In this document: positions 62,652 to 64,000 of the stretch, piece by piece
Layout: every line of letters starts with the position of its first letter
Numbering within the stretch: position 1 is the stretch's first letter
Assembly: GCF_035013185.1 (NCBI RefSeq)
Contig: NZ_JAYGJO010000024.1
Coordinates: 19,527-83,526 of the forward strand
Direction: 5' to 3'
Length of the DNA: 64,000 nucleotides
DNA from: Acerihabitans sp035013185
Lineage (GTDB): Bacteria; Pseudomonadota; Gammaproteobacteria; Enterobacterales; Enterobacteriaceae
The notes under the pieces: model-generated
Databases searched by the model: none
Told to the model about the DNA's origin: nothing
Seen by the model: the letters and a program-made list of their open reading frames with translations, nothing else
Position numbers and translations under genes: made by a program

Positions 62652-62666
62652 GTTGTACTATACAAC
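62652..62666. promoter_or_regulatory. MarR-type operator upstream of the MarR-GNAT gene
   Basis: GTTGTA and TACAAC form a perfect palindrome around CTA. It sits 23 bp before the start codon of the MarR-GNAT gene, where a bound dimer would block transcription. Size and symmetry fit MarR-family sites. The remaining DNA up to yaiL (62667-62923) holds nothing else that I can support. Confidence 0.6.
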
Positions 62667-62923
62667 CATATTCTTTGAATTGCTGTCAATTAAACATCAA
62701 AGCCAACAGGTTAATGTTTGAGTCAACCACAGGGCCAAGAGAAGCCGTTACGGCTTGTATGAAAATGGCAATCTGCGTTGTCTAATCCTGAGAGCAGGTC
62801 ACACCAGCCTCTGATAGACCCCGCTAAACTCAAGCCACACAGTGATCAGGTCCTTCAACCTGGTACAGCCTCATAAATTACAGGTATAATCCCACAAATT
62901 ATTCAACTGGTTTAGAAACGAAG

Positions 62924-63463
62924 ATGACAAAACTCACCTTACAAGAACAGATGCTAAAAGCTGGATTAGTGACCAGCAAAAAAATGGCCAAAGTCCAAAA
63001 AACCGCTAAAAAATCACGAGTTCAGACTCGTGAGGCAAGAGCGGCGGTGGAAGAAAATAAAAAAGCACAACTTGAGCGTGATAAACAGCTGAGCGAACAA
63101 CAAAAACAAGCTGCTTTATCTAAAGAGTATAAAGCTCAGGTAAAGCAGCTCATTGAAATGAACAAAATCGATATTTCAAAAGGCGATATTGGTTTTAACT
63201 TCACAGATAATAATTTAATTAAAAAAATAGTTGTAGATAAGATGACTCAAACTCAGCTGATCAGTGGTCGTCTCGCCATTGCTCGTTTGGTTGTTGATAA
63301 CAGTGGCGTGAGTGAATACGCTATTATCCCCGCGAGCGTAGCCGATAAAATTGCACAACGAGATGCGAACAGTATTGTATTAAATAGTGCGCTTAGTCAG
63401 GAAGAGCAAGATGAAGATGATCCCTATGCCGATTTTAAAGTGCCCGATGACTTGATGTGGTAA
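62924..63463 (+). CDS. yaiL: DUF2058 family nucleoid-type protein YaiL
   Basis: A 179-residue protein, the same length as E. coli YaiL. The N-terminus MTKLTLQEQMLKAGLVTSKK is followed by a long charged helical stretch (AAVEENKKAQLERDKQLSEQ) and a C-terminal domain ending DPYADFKVPDDLMW. Its function is unknown. It is AT-richer than the genes to its left and lies beside a decayed IS element, so the neighbouring DNA has probably been rearranged. Confidence 0.92.
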   Translation: MTKLTLQEQMLKAGLVTSKKMAKVQKTAKKSRVQTREARAAVEENKKAQLERDKQLSEQQKQAALSKEYKAQVKQLIEMNKIDISKGDIGFNFTDNNLIKKIVVDKMTQTQLISGRLAIARLVVDNSGVSEYAIIPASVADKIAQRDANSIVLNSALSQEEQDEDDPYADFKVPDDLMW

Positions 63464-63519
63464 TTAACGTGTTGCAGATGCTTATGTATGAAAAGTCCCC
63501 CAGGGCTTTTCATTAAGAT

Positions 63520-64000
63520 GTTATGTTCAGTCAGTTCATGGAAAAACGCAGGATTATTCTGGATGCAAGCATGATGATGAAAACTGATACCGACATTATT
63601 ACTATCGCTATGAACAATGGTACCGTGCGGTTTTTGCCTTCTTGTTAGCGCCATTTGCGATGCATCGCAGGCCAATTTTGCCGTCATACGTTCTGACATT
63701 GACCAGCCCACCACTGCGTGTGAATAAAGATCTATAATAACAGCAAGATACAACCAACCAGGCATAAAAATCACTGTGTGAAGCGCGTAACACACGCGCT
63801 ATGGCTTTTACGCGAAAGACTGCCTGATGGTTTTGCATAAACACAGACTTCATTTCAGGCGCTTAGCGAAGTATGTGGCCGCCTTTTGGAGGATGGCCAG
63901 TTCCTCATCTTTCTCGGCAAGCTGACGCTTTAGGCGAGCTATTTAAGCGAGTTGTTGTTGTTCCCTCTCACCGCTGTTGTTCAACTAGCGCGTTTTAGAA
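63520..64000 (-). pseudogene. Decayed IS3-family insertion sequence (orfA end and orfB fragments)
   Basis: On the minus strand, 64000-63850 encodes the end of an IS3-type OrfA (RLKRQLAEKDEELAILQKAA, TYFAKRLK, stop at 63850-63852), with in-frame stops TAG and TAA upstream. OrfB then starts (MKSVFMQNHQAVFRVKAIAR, VLRASHSDFYAWL) but loses its frame. The catalytic-core fragment WLYLAVIIDLYSHAVVGWSM and GTIVHSDSNN follows after a large internal deletion. The transposase is inactive. The element continues beyond the window, so its ends were not found. Confidence 0.8.

Overview
The window is a chromosomal segment of a gammaproteobacterium of the order Enterobacterales. The left 29.5 kb keeps the gene order of the Escherichia coli 63-64 minute region almost gene for gene: recB-ptrA-recC-ppdC-ygdB-ppdB-ppdA-thyA-lgt-ptsP-rppH, then mutH-(ygdQ remnant)-ygdR-tas, then lplT-aas-omrA-galR-lysA-lysR. 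The proteins are close to full-length E. coli counterparts. The genus cannot be fixed from sequence alone. The pectin-oligomer operon and the decayed remnants (ygdQ, a bile-acid symporter tail, an IS3 element, a P4-like satellite) suggest a plant- or insect-associated enterobacterium outside Escherichia/Salmonella, for example on the Pectobacteriaceae/Sodalis/Yersiniaceae side.

Left core, 1-29.5 kb. On the minus strand lie the RecBCD repair genes with protease III, a four-gene pseudopilin set, thymidylate synthase, prolipoprotein diacylglyceryl transferase, the nitrogen-PTS enzyme I and the RNA pyrophosphohydrolase. The 690-bp gap between rppH and mutH carries a cluster of DnaA boxes at the position of the E. 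coli DARS2 locus. Between tas and lplT a 107-bp unit is repeated in tandem about 3.4 times and recurs beyond a RelE/HigB-type toxin-antitoxin pair. A single OmrA-type small RNA sits upstream of galR. The lysA/lysR divergent pair closes the conserved block.

Middle accessory part, 29.5-50.4 kb. This part holds a Tat-signal cytochrome P450 facing a secreted protein of unknown function; a quinone oxidoreductase; a second copy of an acetyltransferase found near 25 kb; and a four-gene operon for unsaturated rhamnogalacturonan oligomers (symporter, GH105 hydrolase, porin, Gfo/Idh/MocA oxidoreductase). It also holds a DJ-1 protein, yfaZ, an SDR/LysR pair, an unrecognised 379-residue protein behind a striking palindrome, a catalase, psiE behind a 7-bp tandem repeat, a CPBP membrane protease and a subtilisin-like protease with a C-terminal chitin-binding module.

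Right part, 51-64 kb. Nine tightly packed minus-strand genes (MlrA-like regulator, NTF2-like protein, SDR, FAD amine-oxidase-like protein, DUF1365, cyclopropane-fatty-acid-synthase-like methyltransferase, DUF2878, chalcone-isomerase-like protein, DUF3833 lipoprotein) form one apparent operon for membrane-lipid modification. It is preceded by a palindrome resembling the MlrA box. Beyond it lie a P4-satellite-like ash region, a TetR-SDR-F420-reductase-like cassette with different codon use, a MarR-GNAT fusion with its own palindromic operator, yaiL, and a decayed IS3-family transposase running off the end.
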